From assembly GCA_965223405.1 (NCBI GenBank), contig CBDCWO010000006.1, positions 4,588,001 through 4,652,000 of the forward strand: DNA of 64,000 bases, in the 5' to 3' direction. The DNA is from CBDCWO01 sp965223405. GTDB taxonomy: Bacteria; Bacteroidota; Bacteroidia; Chitinophagales; Saprospiraceae. Position 1 is the first letter of the stretch. Each line of letters opens with the position of its first letter. A program made the position numbers and the translations under genes. Shown piece after piece: positions 8,757 to 18,862 of this stretch. Under the pieces are notes generated by a model that ran no database searches, was not told the origin of the DNA, and was given only the letters and a program-made list of their open reading frames with translations.

Positions 8757-11345
8757 TTAGTAATTTAGGATTATGTTTATTGATTGATTCTCTTTTAAGA
8801 CGACTTGATCAAAGGTTATTGAAAGTTTGGAATGTTCAAGATTGGTGTTAACCGTTAGGGGTTCGCCATTTAAATCCACTGATACCTTTTTTAATGCAAA
8901 CTGTCCTCCCATTTCCAATTTGATCTGGCCTATTTTCAATTCACCATATTTTAATTCTATTTTATTTACTTGTTCCGCTGTACTTCTAACTTGGGTAAAA
9001 CTACCCCATCCATTTCCAGTGATGAAGGCGCCCTGGAAATTTTCAGGATTAATTTTCGGATTAAATCCAATAGTCCCATTTGGTCCATTAAGGGTATAGC
9101 CACAGGCTGAGATATAGGCCCCATAGCTGGACATAGCTCTGGTATAGTGATTGCCATATTCAACTTCATTATAAGGGTTACGTTTTGATGGATGATACCG
9201 GTCATGAATGGCTTTAATCATTTCCAATCCCTGATCCACTAGTCCTTCTGCAATCATATGGGCTGCGACCTGATAAGTAAATCCTGTCATACATTCACTA
9301 AAATATCCGACTACCAGTTTTTCCCATTCGTTTTGTACCTGACCCGGTGCTTTTTCAGCTCCGCCTAAAGGAAAGCTACACATCATGGTGCCGGATTCTC
9401 CAGGTAAGGCATAAAACCGTACATTTTTTATTACAGCGTTCTTTAAATATTCTCCAACGTCTTTTTGGAAATTGTATTGGTAGATCGACGATAACGCCTG
9501 ACGCGTCTGAATCAGAGGAAGGATCCGAGGCAATCCGACCTGCCAGGCCCAGGATTGGCCTAACATTTGGTCTATATGACATCCAATATATGAATTGGGG
9601 CTAACCGGATGTTGCGGATCTAGGATATTGATGAAGTACTGACCGTTGAATAGCAATTCGCTCATATTTTGTTTACCCAATTGAGCGATCTGTTTACAGG
9701 TATCGGCAAATAAAGAATCACCGATATCCATCGCCATCGCCTCTCCAGCTCTCAAAGCAGCATTATACATACTGCTTAACCAGGCATTTTTACCGTACCA
9801 CATCCGGTCCAGCGTATTGTATTGGATGCCTTCCAATATTCCATCCGCCTTACCTTCATTTTCGCTATCGTGAGTGATCATAAATTGAATGCTTTGTTTA
9901 ATCTTTGGCCAGTATTCCTCTAAAAAGGATAAGTCATTAGACATACAGTGTTCCCGGTAAGTCCGAAGTATAGTTCCGGCTTGTCCATCTACAGCATAAC
10001 CACGTCCATCCTGATGTCCCTGATGACTATATTCACCCCGGTATCCGATTATACCGTTTTTTTCAAAGGATAATCCATAATCCGTTTGAGCCCTTAATTG
10101 CCTGGCCAGCCCCGGAAAGATTCGTCCCAGGGCTTGTTCATAATGAAATACATGAGTGCATGTTCCGTGTCCCAGATAGACTCCTTCCATAGCATAAAAC
10201 CTTCCTTCATTATCCGGATCATCGGTTAAGTCGTTTAACCGATAGCAAGAGGTGGTGGCTAAGGTACTGGTGTTGACAAACGTGCGATCAAGAAACCAGG
10301 TCGGTAGGGTAGATTGGTACCACGTTTTATTCCAAAGCTTTGTGTTTCTAATCAGGTCCGGATTATTTACTATTCGGTTGGCAACGTCGGCAGACGATGA
10401 AAATTTATGTGAATAATAATAGCGGAGATTTTCCCTATTCTTAAGGTCGTGAAAACCACTTTCTTTACGATGTAGGTTAGGATAGTACCAGGAAATGATA
10501 AACGTAACTTTCTTCTCTTCACCTTGTTCCAGATGTACCATTTTACCCAAAGCACCGGTAATTGGGTTGCCGAGTTTTTCAGAAGCCACTTTTTCTTTGG
10601 AATGGGTTACCTCCGGGAGATTATAATCTACATCACCAGGCAACTGGGGTGATGACCAACTGTCTACGGCATCCAAGAGTGTAAGTGTCATATTTCCATG
10701 GTCAGGAAGGTCTTCTATACCATCGCCTTCTGATCGGCAGACCAATTGAAGATGATCTTCACTTGCTACAATCTCATTAATATGTTCTCCACTATCTTCT
10801 TTTCCGGTAAAAAAATTAGCCATATTTTGAAGCCAACCGAATATCTCTAGCTCTATAGAGTTGCTTCCTGAATTAGACAAGGTATACTCTAAAATTATGG
10901 CTGGGTGACCTGAATCTTCATGATTGGAAGGGATAAAGGGAGTAAATGCTTGTAACTTAACTTCGACCGGGAATGAAGAATCACGATAGCTGACCTTGCC
11001 AATCGGATACTCACCTCTAAAAGTTATTTCGTCGAAGCCGCCAGCACGTAACGGTTTGACAAAAGGGGTGATTTTGTTTTTTATACGGACGGCGAAGCCC
11101 TGTTCAAACCTCTTAGCCTGTACCATGGGATTGATGTAAAACTTGTCACCTGGTCCACCGGGGTTGATCCTTTTCATATTGAAAATATCCCAATACCACA
11201 GCTGACCATCTCCACCCAAATACACTTGTCCGCTACATATTCCACCCACGGGCATTCCTATGTATTTTAAATCTATAGTTTCCTGACCATTTATCTGAAA
11301 ACTAAGCAGTAAAAAGAATAGGATTGTTTGTATTTTGAGTAACAT
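8757..11345 (-). CDS. GH116-like glucosylceramidase/beta-glycosidase
   Basis: An exported retaining beta-glycosidase candidate of family GH116 (GBA2-type; members act on beta-glucosides, xylosides or GlcNAc). A signal peptide covers residues 1-20 (LLLSFQINGQ). The GBA2-type N-terminal sandwich opens with GMPVGGICSGQVYLGGDG and LWYWDIFN. The C-terminal (alpha/alpha)6 region carries NPYNEVEYGNHYTRAMSSYG and a long GFTYQVAAHMI helix, typical of the family. At 862 residues it is near the usual length of bacterial GH116. It lies in the glycosidase run with an 11-bp gap from the GH89 gene upstream, suggesting co-transcription. I did not assign catalytic residues individually. The family call is good; the substrate is open. 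Confidence 0.8.
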   Translation of the reverse strand: MLLKIQTILFFLLLSFQINGQETIDLKYIGMPVGGICSGQVYLGGDGQLWYWDIFNMKRINPGGPGDKFYINPMVQAKRFEQGFAVRIKNKITPFVKPLRAGGFDEITFRGEYPIGKVSYRDSSFPVEVKLQAFTPFIPSNHEDSGHPAIILEYTLSNSGSNSIELEIFGWLQNMANFFTGKEDSGEHINEIVASEDHLQLVCRSEGDGIEDLPDHGNMTLTLLDAVDSWSSPQLPGDVDYNLPEVTHSKEKVASEKLGNPITGALGKMVHLEQGEEKKVTFIISWYYPNLHRKESGFHDLKNRENLRYYYSHKFSSSADVANRIVNNPDLIRNTKLWNKTWYQSTLPTWFLDRTFVNTSTLATTSCYRLNDLTDDPDNEGRFYAMEGVYLGHGTCTHVFHYEQALGRIFPGLARQLRAQTDYGLSFEKNGIIGYRGEYSHQGHQDGRGYAVDGQAGTILRTYREHCMSNDLSFLEEYWPKIKQSIQFMITHDSENEGKADGILEGIQYNTLDRMWYGKNAWLSSMYNAALRAGEAMAMDIGDSLFADTCKQIAQLGKQNMSELLFNGQYFINILDPQHPVSPNSYIGCHIDQMLGQSWAWQVGLPRILPLIQTRQALSSIYQYNFQKDVGEYLKNAVIKNVRFYALPGESGTMMCSFPLGGAEKAPGQVQNEWEKLVVGYFSECMTGFTYQVAAHMIAEGLVDQGLEMIKAIHDRYHPSKRNPYNEVEYGNHYTRAMSSYGAYISACGYTLNGPNGTIGFNPKINPENFQGAFITGNGWGSFTQVRSTAEQVNKIELKYGELKIGQIKLEMGGQFALKKVSVDLNGEPLTVNTNLEHSKLSITFDQVVLKENQSINIILNY

Positions 11346-11356
11346 TTGATTAAAAT

Positions 11357-13522
11357 TTAGTCAAATGAATTTACTAGCTCAATGGCCTTACCTAAAGGAT
11401 CCTCAAAAGGCACTGATTGATCTTTCCAGGTAGATCTGATCCAATTTTCTTCCCATTCCAGAATATCAAAGTGATCTCCTGATTTTTGCGCATTTAACCA
11501 TAGTTGCCACCTTTCAGCATAGTAATCTTTAATCAGGCCACTCCAGGTTCGGGCTGCATACTCATTTACCCAACCACCCCAGGTGGTATTCAATCGTTTG
11601 GCATTGCTTTCATAATATAATTTTTCCTCATCACTATCGCCAAAGCCTCTGGCTAAATCGACCCAATTAGCTAATTTATGATTGGGGTGGGAAGCCAATA
11701 ACCGGTCTAAATCGAGCATGGCGTCAATCGCTTTTTGTATCTGTGCATACTTCTTAGACTGGATTTTTTCTTCCTCTGCTGCTAGCAACATTTCATCAAT
11801 GCGGAGGCCAATAAATTGAGCTGAAAGTTCGATAGCATCAAACAAGTATAGTTTTTCGTGACCCAATTCATCAGCACTTTCTAAAAATAATTTGACTGCC
11901 TCATCAAATTCTTTTGAATAATGAACGGTGGCTTTCCCTCTACCGGGTCTGAATTGGTAAGTGAAACGAGGATGATCGGTAAAGGTTCCCCAGGCCGATT
12001 TTTTTAGCAGGTTAAAAGCCTGAGTAATGTTTTCAGGATATGCACCATATCGAGATAAACAATAACCCGCGATCCAGGTACTCAGATCAATGGCCTCTTG
12101 TCTCCAGCCCCAATCGGTCAACAATTCATAGATCAATTCATTATTTTCAATGCCTTCCGGTGCAAATCCGAATCCTACCAGATTTTTTTTGTTTTCATAG
12201 TTATGCGCCTCTACCGGAGCTGTTGCATAAAATTCCAATACGCCGTTTAGGGGGGTTTTTCCTCCCATATTCGGAATAAAGGAATAGATCCACTGCTTGC
12301 CAAAGAAGCCATTATACATCTCCCATGAGTAATCAATGTTCCAAAACAACGCGTTGTATTCATTGGCCATATCCAGGATCAGGAGCTTGTCATCCGGTAT
12401 CTTAGACAAAAAAGCATTGAGTCGCGATGGAGTCCAAAATAGTTCTCCGTTTTCATCCCTGTGGTAGGGGAATGTCCATCCCTGCATGACCCAGGTGGCA
12501 TCCGGATTCGCTTCGACAATAGGCCGATACACTGCTTCACCAAATGCTGCCAATTCGTCCAAGGCCTGTTGTGGATCTGGGGATAATGGGACATCCATCT
12601 CGTTAAAACTATCCGCCAGATAAAATTGGCCTTTACCAAATTCTTTTTCCCATTCGGAGATATACATTTTACCGATCTTCAGAAATAAGTCACTTTCCGG
12701 AGCCAGGATGTTGACCTTTTTCTTAAATCCTCCCCAACCCAACTGACGAAGCTTCTCTTCCGGATGAAGTCTGCTAATACCATCAGGAACAAATCCGGCA
12801 AATGCATGAACTATAGGATGCATTTTCAATTCACGCATTCTTTCCAACATCTGATGAGTGAGTTCAATTTGTTTGGTAAAAAAGGAGAGGGGAGGGGGAC
12901 CATCCCAACCACCGATGTTACCCATTCGATTCCAGGGAAAATGTGCCGGACCGGAAAAATACTCCAAAGCTTCTTCCTGGGTTATACCCAACTTGCGAAA
13001 TACCCGGTATAAAATGGCTTCATGGGCACCGGCAATCAAGGGCATGTTCATTCCATGCAGAGCCATCCAATCCAACTCTTTTTCCCACCTTGGCCAATCC
13101 CAATATGGCGTGGTATACCCGTGTGTTACTGTATTAAAATAATATCGGAAAGGGAAAGGTGAATGAGCATCTTTTTTCACGACTGGTAATTCTTCCGGAA
13201 TATCAATCCGGTTTCCCGACCAACTGACAATGGAATGCATATGATTGCGCAGATAATCATAAGCGCCGCGGCAAAGCGCTACGGGCGAGTTACCAGTGAT
13301 GTGGACCTGCTGATCTAAAACTTCAATTTTATAAAAGTCATTTCCGGGAGTATCCTTATAATCAAAGACAAATAGGGCCGCATTCTCTGCACCAATGGAA
13401 CGGATTAATACCGATTGGGCAGCATGCTCTGCCGGATTTATTGAAATTCCTGGTCTTGCATTGCAATTGTAAAATAAGATGACTATCAGGCCTAAATAGA
13501 TAAAAAGACGTTTATTTTCCAT
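11357..13522 (-). CDS. Alpha-N-acetylglucosaminidase, GH89
   Basis: Removes terminal alpha-linked N-acetylglucosamine, like human NAGLU and bacterial GH89 enzymes. The N-terminus (LGLIVILFYNC) is a signal sequence, possibly lipid-modified at Cys20. The small N-terminal alpha/beta domain (~25-115) is followed by the barrel starting PFPFRYYFNTVTHGYTTPYW. The two catalytic glutamates are visible: Glu308 in DSFNEMDV (acid/base) and Glu456 in FAPEGIENN (nucleophile). The helical C-terminal domain carries AARTWSGL. Its 721 residues match the family. The start codon overlaps the end of the upstream GH43-like/GH95 fusion gene by 11 bp, so the two are translationally close. Its presence suggests the target glycan carries alpha-GlcNAc. 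Confidence 0.95.
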   Translation of the reverse strand: MENKRLFIYLGLIVILFYNCNARPGISINPAEHAAQSVLIRSIGAENAALFVFDYKDTPGNDFYKIEVLDQQVHITGNSPVALCRGAYDYLRNHMHSIVSWSGNRIDIPEELPVVKKDAHSPFPFRYYFNTVTHGYTTPYWDWPRWEKELDWMALHGMNMPLIAGAHEAILYRVFRKLGITQEEALEYFSGPAHFPWNRMGNIGGWDGPPPLSFFTKQIELTHQMLERMRELKMHPIVHAFAGFVPDGISRLHPEEKLRQLGWGGFKKKVNILAPESDLFLKIGKMYISEWEKEFGKGQFYLADSFNEMDVPLSPDPQQALDELAAFGEAVYRPIVEANPDATWVMQGWTFPYHRDENGELFWTPSRLNAFLSKIPDDKLLILDMANEYNALFWNIDYSWEMYNGFFGKQWIYSFIPNMGGKTPLNGVLEFYATAPVEAHNYENKKNLVGFGFAPEGIENNELIYELLTDWGWRQEAIDLSTWIAGYCLSRYGAYPENITQAFNLLKKSAWGTFTDHPRFTYQFRPGRGKATVHYSKEFDEAVKLFLESADELGHEKLYLFDAIELSAQFIGLRIDEMLLAAEEEKIQSKKYAQIQKAIDAMLDLDRLLASHPNHKLANWVDLARGFGDSDEEKLYYESNAKRLNTTWGGWVNEYAARTWSGLIKDYYAERWQLWLNAQKSGDHFDILEWEENWIRSTWKDQSVPFEDPLGKAIELVNSFD

Positions 13523-16500
13523 CCCAGTTGAATTTAGTCCCTGAATCGGTGACCTCGATAATTTTTTGAAGGTTTTTGTATTTAAGGGTCACAGTTCCTT
13601 TCAAGGTGGGTTTGACAATTGCTTCAATCAGTTGACCACCTGACCACTTGATGTCTACTTCTATCCCATTTCGGGCTTTGAGCCCTGAAATATGTCCCTC
13701 CGGCCAGGCATTGGGTAAAGCCGGAAGCAGCTCTATAGTCCCTGCATGAGATTGCAGCAACATTTCAGCGATTCCAGAGGTTGCACCCATATTGCCATCC
13801 AGTTGGAAAGGAGGGTGGGTAGAAAACATATTGGGATAGATGCCTCCGCCATCGACCATATTGTATCCTTTGTTTCCACTGATTTTCTTAGCTCTGCGTA
13901 ACATGGCATACGCATTTTCAGCATTCTGAAGGCGTGCCCAGAAGTTGATTTTCCAACCAATTGACCAACCGGTTCCTTCGTTACCGCGAGCGATTAACGA
14001 GGTTTTCGCAGCCTCCGCCAATTCAGGAGTTTTTAAAACACTGATTTGATTGCCAGGATGAAGTGCGAACAGATGGGATAGGTGCCGGTGTTTGTTTTTG
14101 GGATCATCCACATCTTCTTTCCATTCCTGTAATTGTCCCCAGCGACCTACCTTTAAGGGTAACAATTGGTCTCTTGCATGCTCCAATTTTAATCGAAATT
14201 CCCGGTCGTTTCCTAATATATTTAATGCTTTGATCGTATTATTGAACAGTTCCCAAACGATTTCAATGTCCATATACGCTCCGGTCGAAATACCCCCATG
14301 TTCCGGTGAATAAGACGGAGAAGAAACCAAATATCCGTCTTCATCTTCCGTCAGATAATCAAGCCAAAATTCCGCAGCTTCTTTTAGAATAGGATACGCT
14401 GTCTGAGCCAAATATTCCTCATCAGGATTGAATTCATAATGCTGCCAGGCATGTTGACCATACCAGGCCGCTCCGGCTGGAAAAAATCCCCATGGAAATG
14501 ACCATCCCGGAGCAGTAAAACCAAAGACATTATTCATCGTGTTTACGATCCATCCCTTAGCGTTAAAAAAATCTTTAGCCGTTTGTCTACCGGGTGCGCG
14601 GAGCCGGTCGATGTAGTCAATTAAAGGTTTATGAACTTCCGGAATATTAGTGATTTCAGCGGGCCAGTAGATCATCTGAATATTGATATTGGCATGATAG
14701 TCACTAGCCCATGGAGGCTTGCTGAGATGATTCCACTTGCCCTGCAGATTTGCGGGTAAAGATCCGGGTCTTGAACTACTGATCAACAAATACCGGCCAT
14801 ATTGGAAATACAAAGCCTCTAATGCAGGATCTGCATTTCCCTCCTGATACTTCAGCAAACGCTGATCCGTCGGCAGAGGATTAATTGGTGATTTTCCCAA
14901 CTCTAGTTGTACCCGGTGAAATAAGGATTGGTAATCCTTTATATGTTCTTTCCGTATTTGATGGTAAGTGTTGGATTTGATCTGGGTTATGGTATTCTGA
15001 TTTAATCTTTCATAATCCCTGCCGGTGTAATGTGGATATTGATTTACATAGTCGGTTGCAGCGGTCAAATACAGTGTAAGTGTCCTGGCAGAATAAATAG
15101 TAAGTTTGTTGTTGATAAAGGTGAAATTGGCATCATCACTATCAATATATAAACGACTCTCAAATTCCATTCCATTGTTTTCCAGGGCTCCTTTCATTAT
15201 CAACACATTATTTTCAAGCCATATTTTTTTGTTTGCATGCAGCGAAGTCAATTCGATTTCATAATCGATTCCATTCTCGGCATCATTTTTAAGATGAAAA
15301 ATTAAAGCTCGTTTGGGATATGAGGCAAAATAGGTTCTTTGATGATTTATATCTCCTATTTTGTACTTGACGACACCCAGACTTTTTCCAATATCCAACT
15401 GTCTTGAATAATTACTGCTTTCTCCTTGCTGCCGGGGTCTGATATACAGATCTCCAAAGGACTGATAGGCTCCAAACCCGACCCATTTGCCACCTTGGTT
15501 TTCCTTAATGATCCCGGTCAACTCTTTGTTGGCCAAAGCATGTGCTTCTTCATACTTCCCTTCGCCTAATAGCTGTCGTACTTTCGGTAGGTGTTTGTAG
15601 GCTCCAGGTCGATTGCCGCCATTGTATTCGTTCCATTCACCCTTACCTCCACTCCAGAGAGATTCTTCATTAAACTGAATGCGTTCCTCTTCGATTCCTC
15701 CAAAAAACATAGCACCCAAAAATCCGTTGCCGATTGGTAGTGCTTCCTGCATCCAGTCTGTGGCCGGGTGAGCATACCATAAATTCAGATGATCAGATGC
15801 TACGAATTCGTCTGGATCGTTGATTTTTAATACATGACATACGGTCCTTTCACCCCCGGTTACATTCCAACCACCTGGTGCATAAAGATAGGCCGGTTTT
15901 CCTTTGATCATCAGGATCTTCGGGCGTTCCAATTTCGGATCCGCGCCATAGATCTTTACTACTTTTTCCGGGTCATAATCTCGATAATAAGCAGGAATTC
16001 GGTCGTATCCTATTTGGGCGTCCTCCAGGTTGAAAGTGATCCCATCTTTCGATTTCCAGAGTGTTCCACCTCCACGAATTCCGGTATTTTGGCCGTGATT
16101 GTCTGTTGTGAGCAGGTAGATGTGATCCTGATAATTAAATACCGTTCCGTCCTCCAATGTACCTCGGTTGGTTGTGACCGGTTGATCGGTGATTTCATAG
16201 GGTCCTTCCAATTGATTGGCGATAGCCAGTCCATATCTCAATCCATTCTTCCCGCTGGATTTAAAGTATAAATAGTATTTTCCCCGGTGGACCAGCAAAG
16301 TCGGATTTACAGCGCCATTCCGAGATTGGTAATTCCATTTTGTAGGGTTTTTGGCATTTAATATTTGGCCGTTTTTACCTACTTTTTTCCATGGGCCATA
16401 AGGAGATTTGGCGATGGCCATACCAATACTTTGGTTGGAAGGGTGGGGGGGCTGGTGGTAATCGGTATTTCCAATATAAAGGAGTACATACGTATCGCCT

Positions 16501-16892
16501 ACCTTTTTAATTTCCGGATTGTGGGGAGCATACTTATCCCAGGTATTCTTTCCTGTTCCTGTAATTGCCACATCTGAGAAAGTAAAGGGCCCTTCAGGAT
16601 GATCGGAAACATAATGGGCTATTTCAGACGATTTTCTCCAGGCAGGATCTACATTTTTTTCAGGCCATCGCGCCGCAAATAAATGGGTTTTCCCCTCATC
16701 ATCCTGGATGGGAGCACATCCCCAGACAGTATAATTATCCTCCTGGATGGCGATTCCTTTCCATTCCAAGTTTTTGGCAATGAATGACATTTCAGTCACC
16801 GGGGATTGAGTATATCCCTCAGACATCAATGTTAAAAATCCAATAGCAATGAGTAGTGTAATATATTTAATATTGTGTATTTCTTGATTCAT
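13512..16892 (-). CDS. Fusion: GH43-like propeller + GH95 fucosidase
   Basis: A two-enzyme exported protein of 1126 residues. After a signal peptide (~1-30) the first ~360 residues form a GH43-like propeller, with YAPHNPEI, GAVNPTLLV and repeated blades. From ~385 a complete GH95 follows: LPIGNGFLGAMFFGG, FNEESLWSGG, the NxN pair in HANINIQMIYW, Glu in SYSPEHGG, GTGWSIGWKINFWARL, and Asp in FQLDGNMGATSG. GH95 enzymes release alpha-1,2-linked L-fucose (some members L-galactose) by inversion. The GH95 half is close to full length, so this is a true fusion and not a truncated gene. The start lies only 22 bp from the target duplication of IS A (16915-16920), so the insertion sits in its upstream region. 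The GH43-like substrate is unknown. Confidence 0.87.
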   Translation of the reverse strand: MNQEIHNIKYITLLIAIGFLTLMSEGYTQSPVTEMSFIAKNLEWKGIAIQEDNYTVWGCAPIQDDEGKTHLFAARWPEKNVDPAWRKSSEIAHYVSDHPEGPFTFSDVAITGTGKNTWDKYAPHNPEIKKVGDTYVLLYIGNTDYHQPPHPSNQSIGMAIAKSPYGPWKKVGKNGQILNAKNPTKWNYQSRNGAVNPTLLVHRGKYYLYFKSSGKNGLRYGLAIANQLEGPYEITDQPVTTNRGTLEDGTVFNYQDHIYLLTTDNHGQNTGIRGGGTLWKSKDGITFNLEDAQIGYDRIPAYYRDYDPEKVVKIYGADPKLERPKILMIKGKPAYLYAPGGWNVTGGERTVCHVLKINDPDEFVASDHLNLWYAHPATDWMQEALPIGNGFLGAMFFGGIEEERIQFNEESLWSGGKGEWNEYNGGNRPGAYKHLPKVRQLLGEGKYEEAHALANKELTGIIKENQGGKWVGFGAYQSFGDLYIRPRQQGESSNYSRQLDIGKSLGVVKYKIGDINHQRTYFASYPKRALIFHLKNDAENGIDYEIELTSLHANKKIWLENNVLIMKGALENNGMEFESRLYIDSDDANFTFINNKLTIYSARTLTLYLTAATDYVNQYPHYTGRDYERLNQNTITQIKSNTYHQIRKEHIKDYQSLFHRVQLELGKSPINPLPTDQRLLKYQEGNADPALEALYFQYGRYLLISSSRPGSLPANLQGKWNHLSKPPWASDYHANINIQMIYWPAEITNIPEVHKPLIDYIDRLRAPGRQTAKDFFNAKGWIVNTMNNVFGFTAPGWSFPWGFFPAGAAWYGQHAWQHYEFNPDEEYLAQTAYPILKEAAEFWLDYLTEDEDGYLVSSPSYSPEHGGISTGAYMDIEIVWELFNNTIKALNILGNDREFRLKLEHARDQLLPLKVGRWGQLQEWKEDVDDPKNKHRHLSHLFALHPGNQISVLKTPELAEAAKTSLIARGNEGTGWSIGWKINFWARLQNAENAYAMLRRAKKISGNKGYNMVDGGGIYPNMFSTHPPFQLDGNMGATSGIAEMLLQSHAGTIELLPALPNAWPEGHISGLKARNGIEVDIKWSGGQLIEAIVKPTLKGTVTLKYKNLQKIIEVTDSGTKFNWDGK

Positions 16893-16920
16893 TTGATAAC
16901 CATAATTTTACCTAAAAATT

Positions 16921-18728
16921 GAGTTTACTCCGAAAACTCCTTTTTCATGATTTCAACATATTTTTTACTCCTGAAGGAAGTTTTCAGAATGTTAACTTGT
17001 GATTTGCAATGGGAGTATTCATGATGCATCGTAGTAGCCAATGAAAGAATATTAGGGTATTTCTCCCTATTTTTTCCGTAATTCTTACAACATTTACCCA
17101 TAATGCTCGTGACAGGACATACCAATGGCATTTAACTAATCCCCGATATATGATTTTGTTCCTTTTTTTTAGTCTGTGAAAGCATTGATGGATGGTTGAT
17201 TCTGCTGTTGCTCTTAGATTGTAACTTTCCTGATTGACTTGCTCTTGTATTCGTTGGTGTTGTATGTAATTGTCGATTTGTTCTTCTGTCATATATCTTT
17301 TGTTTCCACCTACTGTATGGATAACATGCTTTTGGGCTCGTTCTGAATAATGTACTTCTAGGTGCTCGCCACTCTGTCTATCGAAAACTTCCAGATTTCC
17401 CTGTTCGTCTTTCTCCATTTGATATGATAAACTTCTGCCTTTCATCTTTGCAATACTCCATTGGGGTCGTTGTTCTTTAAGCATTTCTTCTCGATTCGCA
17501 ATGCTGTCATAGCCTCCATCTGTTATTACTTCTTCTATCTTTTGGCCTTCATCGTGGGCTTGTTCCAGTATCTGTTGGCAGGTATCAACTGTTTTTATTA
17601 AAAATGCATCTTCGCTTACATTTGCTTTAACTACTTCAACATCTAATATTAAATGTACATCCTCCTGGGGATCACAACTTTCTGTCACATTGGAATGGTA
17701 TCCTGTTACTGTTTGTTTGCTTGCTCCTTGTCCTTTGGTACGATAAGCTGCATCCGGATCATGGATAGATTGTACGCTGGATGATGGAATATCTTTAGGC
17801 TGCTTGAGTACTACTTTCTGATCGCTGCCACCTGGGCTATCATCGTTTTCATCATTGTCCTTTTGCTCATATTGCTCTTCATAGATGCGTTTTAATAAAA
17901 CATATGATTCCTCCACACTTCCTTTTCCATGCTCTAGTAGTACTCCTATTATCTGACCCATGCTGACAAGCATCTCCTTCTTCTGATGAGCATTCAATGG
18001 ATAAGTGAGATTGGAAGTACTCTTTGTTTGTAATGCTTCCAATATCTCATAACTAGAAGCATCCATGTGTGTCCTCATTTCATTGAGTGGCTTGCCACTC
18101 ACATACTTCCTCACTGCTTCAACTATTAAGTGCAACCTGTTGGACTTGGCTATGTTACTATTGATTAGCTTGGAATCAAGGCGTATCTTCTTGCCACTCA
18201 CTCCGTGAATAGCCACTTGATCAGTTGTAATTTTTATAAACACCTCTTTCATTAAGTCCCGTTGATGATCCTCATAATACTCTCCCAACAATCTTCTGAA
18301 CTCATAATAGGTCGATTCCGCAGGTACATCATCATCCATATTGTACAATCCTAATGATCGCATTACCATTATATTGAACCGGCATTCTGTATATAATTGC
18401 TCATCACTCCACCCATTTCCTTCCTTTAATATCATCATTCCTATAAGAATGCGTATGCAGGCATTAGGCCGCCCCATCCTCTCATGATATAATTCTGAAA
18501 ACAAAGATTCATCAATACGACTCACCACCTCTTTGTAAAAAACATTATGCCATGAATGCGGTGATTCCAGTAGCTTTTGCTTCCTCCCACAAAGATGGGT
18601 TGAAATATCTTTGAACAGATCGCCTTGACTATTTTTGCTAGGTTTAAACATTTACAAAAATAATAATATGTCCCCTCTTATCAAAATATTAACCAAAGTA
18701 CCGTTTAGAGACTTTCCGGAGTGAACTC
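16921..18728 (-). mobile_element. IS1182-type insertion sequence (IS A), complete
   Basis: A 1808-bp element bounded by imperfect inverted repeats. The left end is GAGTTTACTCCGAAAACT; the reverse complement of the right end is GAGTTCACTCCGGAAAGT. A 6-bp direct repeat AAAATT flanks it (16915-16920 and 18729-18734). It carries one intact transposase gene on the minus strand. It is inserted upstream of the GH43-like/GH95 fusion gene and downstream of the GH95 gene at 18863-21286, breaking an otherwise same-strand series. Confidence 0.92.
16984..18651 (-). CDS. IS1182-type DDE transposase (IS A)
   Basis: Catalyses transposition of the surrounding element. The N-terminal ~130 residues match the DUF772-type transposase domain (RPNACIRILIGMMILKE, GWSDEQLYTECRFN). 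The DDE triad is visible: Asp in KIRLDSKLINSN (~180), Asp in VITDGGYDS, and Glu in YNLRATAES, which fits the Y(2)R(3)E signature. The ORF is intact at 555 residues and fills the element from 63 bp inside one end to 77 bp inside the other. It resembles the transposase at 40973-42634 along its whole length but with many differences, so the two came from separate acquisitions. Confidence 0.95.
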   Translation of the reverse strand: MFKPSKNSQGDLFKDISTHLCGRKQKLLESPHSWHNVFYKEVVSRIDESLFSELYHERMGRPNACIRILIGMMILKEGNGWSDEQLYTECRFNIMVMRSLGLYNMDDDVPAESTYYEFRRLLGEYYEDHQRDLMKEVFIKITTDQVAIHGVSGKKIRLDSKLINSNIAKSNRLHLIVEAVRKYVSGKPLNEMRTHMDASSYEILEALQTKSTSNLTYPLNAHQKKEMLVSMGQIIGVLLEHGKGSVEESYVLLKRIYEEQYEQKDNDENDDSPGGSDQKVVLKQPKDIPSSSVQSIHDPDAAYRTKGQGASKQTVTGYHSNVTESCDPQEDVHLILDVEVVKANVSEDAFLIKTVDTCQQILEQAHDEGQKIEEVITDGGYDSIANREEMLKEQRPQWSIAKMKGRSLSYQMEKDEQGNLEVFDRQSGEHLEVHYSERAQKHVIHTVGGNKRYMTEEQIDNYIQHQRIQEQVNQESYNLRATAESTIHQCFHRLKKRNKIIYRGLVKCHWYVLSRALWVNVVRITEKIGRNTLIFFHWLLRCIMNTPIANHKLTF

Positions 18729-18862
18729 AAAATTCAATATCAAAAACTGAAGACAAAATACATTAATTGTGTGAAATTTTCCCTGTGTGATGATGCCACT
18801 TCTGCAATAGTCACAAGTGCATTGATAATAAAAAAAAATAGGAATGATCTACCATTTGAATC

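Noticed and set aside
12764..13142. Overlapping plus-strand frames of up to 94 codons
   Set aside because: They are antisense to the GH89 gene and lack any start context or family motif.
15834..16271. 145-codon plus-strand frame
   Set aside because: Lies fully antisense to the GH43-like/GH95 fusion and has no recognisable features; it is a shadow of the coding strand.
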